DNA of 12,089 bases from Solirubrobacterales bacterium (GTDB lineage Bacteria > Actinomycetota > Thermoleophilia > Solirubrobacterales > Solirubrobacteraceae): contig PLBZ01000035.1 in NCBI GenBank assembly GCA_003134675.1, forward strand, positions 19,496 through 31,584, in the 5' to 3' direction. How positions within the stretch are numbered: the stretch's first letter is position 1; each line of letters opens with the position of its first letter. Shown piece after piece: positions 1 through 7,261 of this stretch. The translations under genes and the position numbers were made by a program. The notes beneath the pieces were generated by a model, which searched no databases, had not been told where the DNA came from, and saw only the letters and a program-made list of their open reading frames with translations.

Positions 1-425
1 CCCTTGCCGGTGCAGCCGTGGGCGATCGTGTCACAGCCGCTGCGGCGTGCGTGCTCGACCGCGAGCTTGGCGATCAGCGGCCGGCCGAGCGCGGTGAACA
101 ACGGGTAGTTGCCATACAGAGCGTTCGCCTTGATCGCCGGGAGGACGTACTCGCGCGCGAACTCCTCGCGCGCGTCGAGGACGTGACACTCCAGGGCACC
201 GAGACGACGGGCCCCCTCTTCGATCACGGCGTAGTCCTCGCCGGGCTGTCCGAGGTTGACCGTCAAACAGACGACCTCGGCGTCGTACTCATCCTGGATC
301 CACTTCAACATCACGCTCGTGTCCAGACCGCCGGAGTAGAGCAGCAGCACACGGTGCACCTCCGCGGGGTCGGCCTCGTAGGAGGCGGTGCGCGGCGGAA
401 AGCTGCGGGTGGAATCCTCAGACAC
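1..425 (-). CDS. argG: Argininosuccinate synthase, N-terminal part (3' end outside window)
   Basis: ArgG joins citrulline and aspartate using ATP, the step after ornithine carbamoylation in arginine synthesis, in the cytosol. I translated 141 residues by hand from the minus strand. They contain the ATP-pyrophosphatase P-loop SGGLDTS (residues 31-37), then TVNLGQP, then YPLFTALGRPLIAK, and end at HGCTGKG, all ArgG hallmarks. The gene runs off the left edge, so about two thirds is missing. The chosen start is GTG at 425, with AGGG at 435-438 nine bases upstream and 11 bases after the argD stop. This gives about 25 residues before the first strand of the nucleotide fold, more than usual. A second GTG at 350 has a perfect GGAGG eight bases upstream and would give VLLLYSGG as the start. 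The family call is firm; the start is not. Confidence 0.93.
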   Translation of the reverse strand, partial: MSEDSTRSFPPRTASYEADPAEVHRVLLLYSGGLDTSVMLKWIQDEYDAEVVCLTVNLGQPGEDYAVIEEGARRLGALECHVLDAREEFAREYVLPAIKANALYGNYPLFTALGRPLIAKLAVEHARRSGCDTIAHGCTGK

Positions 426-436
426 GGCGGCGAACC

Positions 437-1606
437 CTATCCCTCGTCCTGCCCGGCGAGGGCCGCGCCCAAACGCTCGAGCCCCTCGTCGAGCTCGCCG
501 GAGGAGATCGTGAGCGGCGGCAGCAGCCGCACGGTCGTGGGTCCGGTGGCGTTCACGATCAGCCGCTCTCCCAGCAGCGCGCGCCGCACGAGATCGGGCG
601 CAGAGATGTCGAGCTCGCAGGCGAGCATCAGTCCGCGCCCGCGCACAGACAGCACGTGGGGCAGGCGCTCCAGGCCGGCGGCGAGCCGGTTGCCGAGCTC
701 GCTGACGTGCTCGAGCAGCTCAGGCTCGCCGGTCAGCTCCAGCGCGGCGAGCGCCGCGGCGGCGACGACGGGCCCTCCGCCGAACGTGGAGCCGTGGTCA
801 CCGGGCGAAAATACGTCCGCGAGGCGCTCGCCGGTGACGAGCGCCCCGATCGGCAGACCGCCGCCGAGCGCCTTGGCGGTCGTGAGCGCGTCGGGCACGA
901 CGCCGGTCTGCTCGTAGGCCCACAGCGTCCCGGTGCGGCCCATCCCGCACTGGACCTCGTCGAAGACCAGCGCCGCGCCGTGCTCGTCGCAAGCGCTACG
1001 GGCCGCTTGGAGCAGCTCCTCGGAGAGCACGTTCACACCGGTCTCGCCCTGAATCGGCTCGAGCAGCACCGCGGCGGTGTGCTCATCCACCGCGCCCGTG
1101 AGCGCCTCGGGTGTCGCGGCGACCGCGCGGAAGCCCGGGACGAGCGGCGCGAACGGCGCCTGCTTTGACTCCTGCGGGGTGGCCGACAGGGCGCCGTAGG
1201 TACGCCCGTGGAAGGCCCCGTACACGACCACTATCTCCCCGCCCGGATGGGCCTTACGCGCGAGCTTGATGGCCGCCTCACTGGCCTCCGCGCCCGAGTT
1301 GCAGAAGAACACCTTGCCGTGAAGGCTCGACTCCGCCAAGCGCTGTGCCAGCCGCATCGCCGGCTCGGTGTAGAAGAGGTTGCTCGTGTGCATCAGCCGC
1401 CCGGCCTGCTCGTGGATCGCCGCAACCACACGCGGGTGACAGTGGCCGAGGTTAGTGACCGAGATGCCGCAGAGGAAGTCGAGGTACTCCTCGCCGTCGG
1501 CGTCCCACAGGCGCGTGCCCGCACCGCGCACGAACTCCACCGGGGAGCGGACATAGGAGCCCATCACGCTGCCGCGCTCCAGCTCCTGCAGCTCGGCGAG
1601 GCTCAC
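437..1606 (-). CDS. argD: Acetylornithine aminotransferase
   Basis: ArgD is a PLP-dependent class-III aminotransferase that converts N-acetylglutamate semialdehyde to N-acetylornithine with glutamate as amino donor. The protein has 389 residues, normal for the family. Visible signatures are FLCGISVTNLGH (44-55), the phosphate-binding NSGAEASEAAIKLAR (103-117), FHGRTYG (132-138), FDEVQCGMGRTG (215-226) and TTAKALGGGLPIGA (242-255), with K245 as the Schiff-base lysine. HGSTFGG (271-277) and R360 in VRLLPPL complete the active site. Translation starts at GTG 1606, which overlaps the argB TGA in a GTGA, with GAGGG six bases upstream; this implies translational coupling to argB. In some bacteria the enzyme also serves as succinyldiaminopimelate aminotransferase. 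The sequence cannot exclude that, but the neighbours point to arginine synthesis. Confidence 0.97.
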   Translation of the reverse strand: MSLAELQELERGSVMGSYVRSPVEFVRGAGTRLWDADGEEYLDFLCGISVTNLGHCHPRVVAAIHEQAGRLMHTSNLFYTEPAMRLAQRLAESSLHGKVFFCNSGAEASEAAIKLARKAHPGGEIVVVYGAFHGRTYGALSATPQESKQAPFAPLVPGFRAVAATPEALTGAVDEHTAAVLLEPIQGETGVNVLSEELLQAARSACDEHGAALVFDEVQCGMGRTGTLWAYEQTGVVPDALTTAKALGGGLPIGALVTGERLADVFSPGDHGSTFGGGPVVAAAALAALELTGEPELLEHVSELGNRLAAGLERLPHVLSVRGRGLMLACELDISAPDLVRRALLGERLIVNATGPTTVRLLPPLTISSGELDEGLERLGAALAGQDEG

Positions 1607-2451
1607 GGTGCGCCCTCGATCTTGGTGCCGATCCCAGCGTCGGTGAACAGCTCCAAGAGCAGCGAGTGCGGCGCGCGGCCGTCGAGGATGTGCGCCGCAC
1701 TCACGCCTTGGTGGATCGCATCCATGCAGGCTTGCAACTTGGGACGCATGCCCCCCTCGAGGCTTCCCAACGAGCTCTCGACCTCCTCCACGGTGGCCTG
1801 CCCGATCAGGCTCTGCGGATCGGCCGGATCGCGCAGCCAGCCGGGGACGTCGGTGAGGAAGATCACCTTGTAGGCGCCCATCGCGCCGGCCACCGCGCCC
1901 GCCGCCTCGTCTGCGTTGATGTTGTAAGAGTGCCCGTCGCGGTCAGATCCAACAGAGGCGATCACGGGTATGTAGTCGCTGGCGACGTGGGCGATCACGT
2001 CGATATTTACTCGCTCGATGGCCCCCACAAAACCGATGTCCTGGCCATCGGGGCCTGAGCGCCGCGAGACCCGAAACAGTGAGCCATCGTCTCCGCATAG
2101 TCCCACTGCCGATTGGCCGTGGCGGTTAAGGCGCAGCACTATCTCCTTGTTGACCTTGCCGACGAGCACCATCTTGGCTACCTCGACGGTGTCGGTGTCT
2201 GAGACGCGTAGGCCACCTACAAATTTGACGGGCAAACCGAGACGTTCCATGTAGGAGGTGATGTCCGGGCCGCCGCCGTGGACGACGATCGGGTTCAGCC
2301 CGACGTACTTCAGCAGCACGACGTCGCGGGCAAACTCCTCACGCAGCTCGGAGTCCTCCATGGCCGCGCCGCCGTACTTGATGACCACCGTTTGACCATG
2401 AAACTCCCGAATGTAGGGCAGCGCCTCAAGGAGAGTGCCGACGTCACGCAT
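1603..2451 (-). CDS. argB: N-acetylglutamate kinase, probably the arginine-inhibited type
   Basis: ArgB phosphorylates N-acetylglutamate with ATP, the committed step of arginine synthesis. The protein has 282 residues of the amino acid kinase fold: VVIKYGG (22-28, K25), VVHGGGPD (56-63), GLRVSD (80-85), YNINADEAA (176-184) and K238 near the C-terminus. Two features match the hexameric, arginine-feedback-inhibited class and not the shorter (about 258 residue) E. coli form: an N-terminal helix of about 20 residues ending in LPYIREF before the first strand, and the C-terminal segment HSLLLELFTDAGIGTKI (262-278). ATG 2451 has an ideal GGGAGG seven bases upstream. The gene begins 37 bases after the argJ stop, the widest gap within the arg cluster, and its stop overlaps the argD start. 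Inhibition by arginine is inferred from family knowledge. Confidence 0.97.
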   Translation of the reverse strand: MRDVGTLLEALPYIREFHGQTVVIKYGGAAMEDSELREEFARDVVLLKYVGLNPIVVHGGGPDITSYMERLGLPVKFVGGLRVSDTDTVEVAKMVLVGKVNKEIVLRLNRHGQSAVGLCGDDGSLFRVSRRSGPDGQDIGFVGAIERVNIDVIAHVASDYIPVIASVGSDRDGHSYNINADEAAGAVAGAMGAYKVIFLTDVPGWLRDPADPQSLIGQATVEEVESSLGSLEGGMRPKLQACMDAIHQGVSAAHILDGRAPHSLLLELFTDAGIGTKIEGAP

Positions 2452-2458
2452 CAGTGTG

Positions 2459-2464
2459 CCTCCC
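2459..2464 (-). promoter_or_regulatory. Shine-Dalgarno site of argB
   Basis: GGGAGG on the minus strand ends seven bases before the argB ATG. It is one of the strongest ribosome binding sites in the window and fixes the argB start. It also means argB can be translated independently of argJ, unlike most of its neighbours, which rely on stop/start overlap. Confidence 0.8.
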
Positions 2465-2488
2465 TTTGTGTGTAAGTAGGTCCAGACA

Positions 2489-3790
2489 TCACGTGGTGTA
2501 GTCCGCGTTGATCGTTACGTACTCGTGTGAGAGGTCTGAGAAGAACACCTCGGTCTCGGCGCCCTCACCGGGCAGGGTGATCTCGTATTCGACTTCCTTC
2601 GCCCTGAGGGCCTCCGTCAGCTCGTTTTCGTCGTAAGGGATCGCGGCGCCCGCCGAGCAGACGGGGATGCCCTCGAGCGCGATGTCAATCGCCAGTGGGG
2701 CCGTGCCGAGCAGTGCGCCGCCGACGGCCTGCGGGATCCGCCCCCAGTTGGGGTCCCCGCTATGCAATGCCGCCTTCACCAACGGAGAATTCGCCACCCC
2801 ACGCGCCGCCGCCTCAGCGCTCGGAAGATGCCCGCCGCGCACGACGACCCGCGCAATCCGGGCGGCGCCCTCGCCGTCGGCGACCATCAGGATCGCGAGC
2901 TGGCGCAGCAGCGCGTCGAGTGCCTCGCCGAAGCGCAGCTCATCCTCTGACTCCGGGACGATCCGCACCCCGCTCGAGCCGGAGCACATCAGGATCGCGG
3001 TGTCGTTCGTCGACAGCTGCCCGTCGACCGAGGCGCGGTCGAAGGAGCGCTTTACGCACACTCCGAACAGCAGCTCGGCGGTCTCCGGTGAAAGCGCGGC
3101 GTCGGTCTGAACGAAGCAGAACATCGTCGCGAAGTGCGGCGAGATCATCCCGGCCCCCTTGCACTGCGCGGTCAAGCGCACCGGGCCGGAGGGCAGCTCC
3201 ACCTCCAGGCAGGCCCGCTTCTCGAAGGCGTCCGTTGTCTGGATCGCCTGCTGGAAATCTGTGTCGCCCTCGCGACGGAGCTCGCTATGAGCGGCGAGAA
3301 CGCCCTTCAGGACCGCCTCTACCGGCAGGTACTGGCTGATGCCGCCGGTCGAGGCGAGCGCAACCGCGGCCTCCTCCACCCCCACGGCCATCGCCGCGGC
3401 GCCCTGCGTCTTGGCGGCATCGTCGAGCCCACGCCTGCCGGTGGCAGCGTTCGCGCAGCCGGCATTTGCCAGCACGACGCGCAAGGCATCCAGCCGGCAG
3501 CGCTCCTGACTGACCAGCACGGGCGCCGCCGGCGTCCCCGTGGCGGTGAAGCGCGCCGCGCTGACCGGGGTCTCGGCATCGCACACAAGCAGTCCGAGGT
3601 CTGGACGCCCGCTGGGCTTGATCCCACACGCCACCCCGGCGGCACGAAACCCGACAGGCAAACCGGCGGTGGGACCGAGGTCGCGCACGTGCTCGGGCGC
3701 GGACACCCAGCGTGAGTGAAAGAACGGCTGCGGCGGGGTGGGTGGGCTCCGTTCAATCCGGTCACCGAACACGTCTTTGCCCGCGCTCAT
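2489..3790 (-). CDS. argJ: Glutamate N-acetyltransferase (ArgJ), self-cleaving
   Basis: ArgJ moves the acetyl group from N-acetylornithine to glutamate, releasing ornithine; in some species it also uses acetyl-CoA. The proenzyme splits itself into alpha and beta chains at an Ala-Thr bond. Here that site is KGAGMISPHFATM (211-223), with predicted cleavage A221/T222 and T222 as nucleophile. Other signatures are GFRAAGVACGIK (47-58), the oxyanion-hole region ASTGG (146-150), QTTDAFEKRA (184-193), STNDTAI (260-266), DPNWGRI (346-352) and the C-terminal INADYTT. The ATG at 3790 overlaps the argC TGA (ATGA), with GAGGG upstream. This start gives 433 residues, with about 45 before GFRAAG, longer than usual. 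Two motifs differ from the common forms: STGGIS where STGVIG is typical, and SPHFATM where APNMATM is typical. Mono- versus bifunctional activity cannot be read from sequence. Confidence 0.96.
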   Translation of the reverse strand: MSAGKDVFGDRIERSPPTPPQPFFHSRWVSAPEHVRDLGPTAGLPVGFRAAGVACGIKPSGRPDLGLLVCDAETPVSAARFTATGTPAAPVLVSQERCRLDALRVVLANAGCANAATGRRGLDDAAKTQGAAAMAVGVEEAAVALASTGGISQYLPVEAVLKGVLAAHSELRREGDTDFQQAIQTTDAFEKRACLEVELPSGPVRLTAQCKGAGMISPHFATMFCFVQTDAALSPETAELLFGVCVKRSFDRASVDGQLSTNDTAILMCSGSSGVRIVPESEDELRFGEALDALLRQLAILMVADGEGAARIARVVVRGGHLPSAEAAARGVANSPLVKAALHSGDPNWGRIPQAVGGALLGTAPLAIDIALEGIPVCSAGAAIPYDENELTEALRAKEVEYEITLPGEGAETEVFFSDLSHEYVTINADYTT

Positions 3791-4809
3791 GTCAGACCCT
3801 CTGTCTCGGGCAATCCGAACATCACGTTGAGGTTCTGTACCGCTTGCGAGGAGGTGCCCTTCCAGAGGTTGTCGATCGCCGCGAAGACCACGAGCTTGCC
3901 CGTGTGCTCGTCGACGGTGGCGAAGATCCGGCAGAAGTTCGTTTCGCGCACCTCGCGCACGCCGGGTGGCACGTCGACCACCTCGACGAACGGCTCGGCC
4001 GCGTATGCCTTGGTGTACAACCCCCGCAGCTCCTCAGCAGCGACCGGGTGGGTGGGCGTCACGTAACAGCTGGCCATCTCACCCTGGTCCAACGGCACGA
4101 GGTGGGCCTGAAACTGGACTGGGAGCTCCGCTCCGAGCAGCCCTAGCTGCTCCTCGATCTCGGGCCGGTGGCGGTGGCCGGCAACCTTGTAGGGAAGGAT
4201 GTTCTCGCCCGCCATCGACAGGTGCGTTGTCTCGTCGAATGCGCGACCGGCGCCGGAGACGCCCTGCTTGGCGTCGATCACGACGTCGGCAATCAGCCCT
4301 GCGCGGGCCAGCGGCGCGAGCCCGAGCAGCGACGCCGTCGGGTAGCAGCCGGGGTTGGCGACAATGCTCGCGCCCGCGATTCGCTCGCGGTGAAGCTCTG
4401 TCAGCCCGTAGACCGCCTCGGCGAGCAGGTCCGGCCGCGGATGTTTGCCGTACCACTGCTCGTAGGTCTCAAGCGTTGACAGCCTGAAGTCCGCGCTGAG
4501 GTCGACCACGCGCGCGCCACGCGCGCGCAGCTCGGCCACCGTCGGAGCGGCCGCGGCATGCGGGTAGGCAACGACGGCCGCGTCGATGCCCTCGACGCGG
4601 CTCGGGTCCAATGCCTCGATCTCCAGGGGCACCCGGTAGCGGGGGTAGACCTCTTCCAACGAGCGCCCGACCTCCGAGCGCCCGGTCACACCCGTCAGCT
4701 GGAAGCCGGGATGGCGCCACAGTAGGTGTGCGGCAAGGGCGCCGGCAAAGCCCGTAGCGCCTGCGACGATCACCCGCGGGGAGCCAGCGGTGAAGCTCTG
4801 CTCAGCCAC
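3787..4809 (-). CDS. argC: N-acetyl-gamma-glutamyl-phosphate reductase
   Basis: ArgC reduces N-acetylglutamyl phosphate to the semialdehyde with NADPH. The 340-residue protein starts with a Rossmann fold (VIVAGATGFAG, 13-23). DLSADFRL (103-110) follows, then the active-site cysteine C155 in NPGCYPT, GVSGAGR (183-189) and YKVAGHRHRPEI (207-218), with H212 or H214 the likely catalytic-base region. The end holds DNLWKGTSSQAVQNLN (313-328). I chose GTG 4809 because it directly precedes the Rossmann strand and has GGGGGG eight bases upstream; reading further up would run about 130 bases into pheT. The start lies inside the end of pheT (8-base overlap), and the stop overlaps the argJ start. The segment LVPLDQGEM (238-246) lacks the arginine of the usual LxPxxRGI motif, an oddity discussed in the findings. 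Confidence 0.96.
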   Translation of the reverse strand: MAEQSFTAGSPRVIVAGATGFAGALAAHLLWRHPGFQLTGVTGRSEVGRSLEEVYPRYRVPLEIEALDPSRVEGIDAAVVAYPHAAAAPTVAELRARGARVVDLSADFRLSTLETYEQWYGKHPRPDLLAEAVYGLTELHRERIAGASIVANPGCYPTASLLGLAPLARAGLIADVVIDAKQGVSGAGRAFDETTHLSMAGENILPYKVAGHRHRPEIEEQLGLLGAELPVQFQAHLVPLDQGEMASCYVTPTHPVAAEELRGLYTKAYAAEPFVEVVDVPPGVREVRETNFCRIFATVDEHTGKLVVFAAIDNLWKGTSSQAVQNLNVMFGLPETEGLT

Positions 4810-7261
4810 GTAGCTCACCCCCCAGCTCGCCCAGCGCCGCCACGATGCGCTCGTGTGCGGGCGCGACGTCCTCGTCGGTGAGGGTTCTGTCTGGCGCCCG
4901 AAAGGACAGAGCCAGAGCCAGCGAGCGCATGCCCTCACCCACCTGCGGGCCGGTGTAGACGTCGAACACGCTCACATCGTCGAGCATCTCCCCGCCCGCC
5001 TCGCGCACGCGTGTAAGCACCTGCGCGGCGGCGATCTGATCGGGCAGGGTCACCGCGAGATCGCGGCGCAGCGACGGCACCGACGCGAAGGGCCGGAAGG
5101 TCATCACCGGTGGAGATGCCACGGCCAGCTTGCCCAAGTCGATCGTGAAGGCGGCGGTGCGCTGCAGGTCCCACTGGCCGGCCACGAGCGGGTGGATCTC
5201 CCCGACGAATCCCAATGTCTCCCCACCGGCAAGCACGCTGGCGGCGCGGCCGGGATGCAGGAAGGGCCACGAGCTCGCCGGCTGCACCGTCCAGTCGACG
5301 TGGAACTTGTCGAGCAGCGCACCGAGCAGTGCCTTGGCCGCGAAGAAGTCCGCCTCGCGGGTGGGCGGGCCCTCTAATCCGCGCCAGGATTTGGACGCCC
5401 ACCCACCCAGCGCGCCAGTCAGGAGCGCCCCGAGCGCATGGTGCTCCTCCGTAGGCTTGTCATCGCGCGAGGCGCGGTACACGGCGCCGGACTCGAAGAT
5501 CGCCACGTCGGGACCGTTGCGGGAGACGTTGTGCCTGGCGGCATCAAGCAGCGATCCGATCAACGTGGGGCGCATCACCGACTGGGCCTCTGACAGCGGG
5601 TTCTCGAGCCTCACCACTTGCCGCATCGGATGGTCCTCTCCCAGGCGCAGACGGTCGAGCAGGCCGGGATCGGTGAAGCTCCAACCGATCACCTCGTGCA
5701 GTCCCCGGCCCACGAGCGCATCCTCGGCCGCCCGGCGCACCCGCTGGGCGTGGGTGAGCAGGCCGACGGCGCCGCGGCGCGCGGGTAGCGTGGCGGGGAG
5801 CTTCTCCAGACCGTGGATCCGCGCGACCTCCTCGATCAGGTCCACCTCGCGCGTGACATCCTCACGTCGCAGGGCTCCTACCGTGACCTGTAGGCCGTCG
5901 AGGACCTCTTGTGTCTGAAAGTCCAGGGCCTGGAGAATCTCCGCCTGCCGCGCACGAGACACTGCCAGCCCGAGGATCGCCTCCACCCTGGCCTCACGCA
6001 GGCGGATGACGAGCGGTGGCATCTCATCCCAGCCCACGTCGATCGTTCCCGGAGCGACCTTCGCACCGGCGAGCTCGATCAGCAGACGTGTGGCGACGGC
6101 CTGCGCATACATGCACTGCTCGGGAGCAAGGCCCTTCTCAAAACGCGCTGATGCCTCGCTGCGCAGACTCAAGCTCCACGATGTGCGGTGTATGTTCGGG
6201 CCGTTCCAGGTGGCCACCTCCAGCAGCACGCGCCTGGTGCTCGGCTGCACCTCCGAACGGACGCCGCCCTTCACGCCCGCGATCGACGTCGGCCCGTCGG
6301 CATCTGCGATCACGACCATCTGGGAATCGAGCGTGCGCGTCTCGCCGTCGAGCGTGTCCACCTGCTCGCCCTCGGCGGCCCGACGCACCGTCAGACGAGC
6401 ACCGGCAACGTGGTCGAGGTCGAAGGCGTGCAGCGGCTGGCCGGTGAGCAGCATCGCGTAGTTGGTGATGTCGACCACGTTGTTGATCGGACGCTGCCCG
6501 GCCGCCATCAGTCGCGCCTTCAGCCACGGCGGGGAGGGGGCGACCGTGACGTCCTCGAATACGCGCGCGGTGAAGCGGGGGCACAGGTCGGGGCACTCGA
6601 CCACCACCTCCTCGACGCCCGCCAGCTGGCCCGGGGACCCGAGGTCCTCGCTCCATGGCGGCGCACTCAGCGGCGCACTGGCCGATGTCCCATCGGTCGC
6701 GGCGTGCAGCTCCCGCGCCACCCCATACACCCCGAGGCAGTCCGGCCTGTTGGGCGTCACCTCGAGCTCGAGCACCTCCATCGCGATCGGCAGCACATCC
6801 CCCAGCGGCGTGCCGGGCTCGCGCTCGGCGGGGCCCAAGAACTCGTCGAGCACCATGATCCCGCTGTGGTCGGAGTCGATCGCAAGCTCGTCCGCGGCGA
6901 GGATCATTCCGTTCGAGGGCACCCCCCGCAGCTTGGCCGCCTTGATGGCGCTGCCGTCCGGCATCACCGCACCGGGCAATGCCACCGCGACCGTCTGGCC
7001 AGCGGCGACGTTGGGTGCCCCGCAGACGATCTGCGCGGGCTCACCTTCGCCGAGATCGACCGTGCAGACCTTCAGCCGGTCGGCATCCGGGTGCTGCTCG
7101 GCGGCGAGCACCCGCCCCACCACGAAGCCCTCGGTCGATCCCACCCCGTGGTGGTGGATCGCCTCGACCTTCGTGCCGGTCATCGTCAACCGCTCCTCAA
7201 TCCCATTCACATCCAGATCGGGGTCGCAGTATTCGCGTAACCAGTCGAGTGGCACCCTCAT
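4802..7261 (-). CDS. pheT: Phenylalanyl-tRNA synthetase beta subunit
   Basis: PheT is the large subunit of the alpha2-beta2 enzyme that charges tRNA-Phe; it carries tRNA-binding and editing functions. The protein has 819 residues, normal for the bacterial form. Domains in order: an EMAP-type OB tRNA-binding domain (about 42-150, with HPDADRL at 57-63 and VCGAPN at 79-84); the B3/B4 editing domain (about 215-390, with TGQPLHAFDLD at 273-283 and SIAGVKGG at 326-333); B5 (about 410-490, with DLIEEVARIHG at 474-484); a catalytic-like core (about 500-715); and a C-terminal ferredoxin-fold anticodon-binding domain (about 726-818, beginning FASVPSLRRDLAV). ATG 7261 overlaps the pheS TGA (ATGA) and has GGAG eight bases upstream. 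An in-frame ATG about 100 bases further up lies inside pheS and is not needed. The stop overlaps the argC start. Confidence 0.97.
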   Translation of the reverse strand: MRVPLDWLREYCDPDLDVNGIEERLTMTGTKVEAIHHHGVGSTEGFVVGRVLAAEQHPDADRLKVCTVDLGEGEPAQIVCGAPNVAAGQTVAVALPGAVMPDGSAIKAAKLRGVPSNGMILAADELAIDSDHSGIMVLDEFLGPAEREPGTPLGDVLPIAMEVLELEVTPNRPDCLGVYGVARELHAATDGTSASAPLSAPPWSEDLGSPGQLAGVEEVVVECPDLCPRFTARVFEDVTVAPSPPWLKARLMAAGQRPINNVVDITNYAMLLTGQPLHAFDLDHVAGARLTVRRAAEGEQVDTLDGETRTLDSQMVVIADADGPTSIAGVKGGVRSEVQPSTRRVLLEVATWNGPNIHRTSWSLSLRSEASARFEKGLAPEQCMYAQAVATRLLIELAGAKVAPGTIDVGWDEMPPLVIRLREARVEAILGLAVSRARQAEILQALDFQTQEVLDGLQVTVGALRREDVTREVDLIEEVARIHGLEKLPATLPARRGAVGLLTHAQRVRRAAEDALVGRGLHEVIGWSFTDPGLLDRLRLGEDHPMRQVVRLENPLSEAQSVMRPTLIGSLLDAARHNVSRNGPDVAIFESGAVYRASRDDKPTEEHHALGALLTGALGGWASKSWRGLEGPPTREADFFAAKALLGALLDKFHVDWTVQPASSWPFLHPGRAASVLAGGETLGFVGEIHPLVAGQWDLQRTAAFTIDLGKLAVASPPVMTFRPFASVPSLRRDLAVTLPDQIAAAQVLTRVREAGGEMLDDVSVFDVYTGPQVGEGMRSLALALSFRAPDRTLTDEDVAPAHERIVAALGELGGELRG
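4815..4823 (-). promoter_or_regulatory. Shine-Dalgarno site deciding the argC start, inside pheT
   Basis: GGGGGGTGA, read on the minus strand within the last codons of pheT, places the G-run eight bases before GTG 4809. A second in-frame GTG at 4818 overlaps this run and so cannot use it. That favours 4809 as the argC start and supports coupled translation of pheT and argC. Confidence 0.6.

Noticed and set aside
2452..2488. Possible promoter or terminator in the argJ-argB gap.
   Set aside because: The 37 bases contain a good SD but no hairpin with T-run and no convincing -35/-10 pair.
3134..3715. Plus-strand open frame of 193 codons opposite argJ, and other antisense frames over argD, argG and the methyltransferase gene.
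   Set aside because: Each is a compositional shadow of a recognised gene, with no family resemblance and no supporting ribosome binding site or gene context.
4810..4938. Extended argC start at about 4938, giving an extra 43 residues.
   Set aside because: It would overlap pheT by more than 130 bases, and the extra residues are Arg/Trp/Ser-rich and unlike any ArgC; GTG 4809 has a good SD and begins at the Rossmann fold.
5130..7240. Long plus-strand open frames opposite pheT (up to about 350 codons).
   Set aside because: They lie antisense to a complete, well-conserved pheT, have Arg/Ser/Pro/Ala-rich low-complexity translations with no recognised motif, and are expected in GC-rich DNA where the opposite strand rarely has stops.
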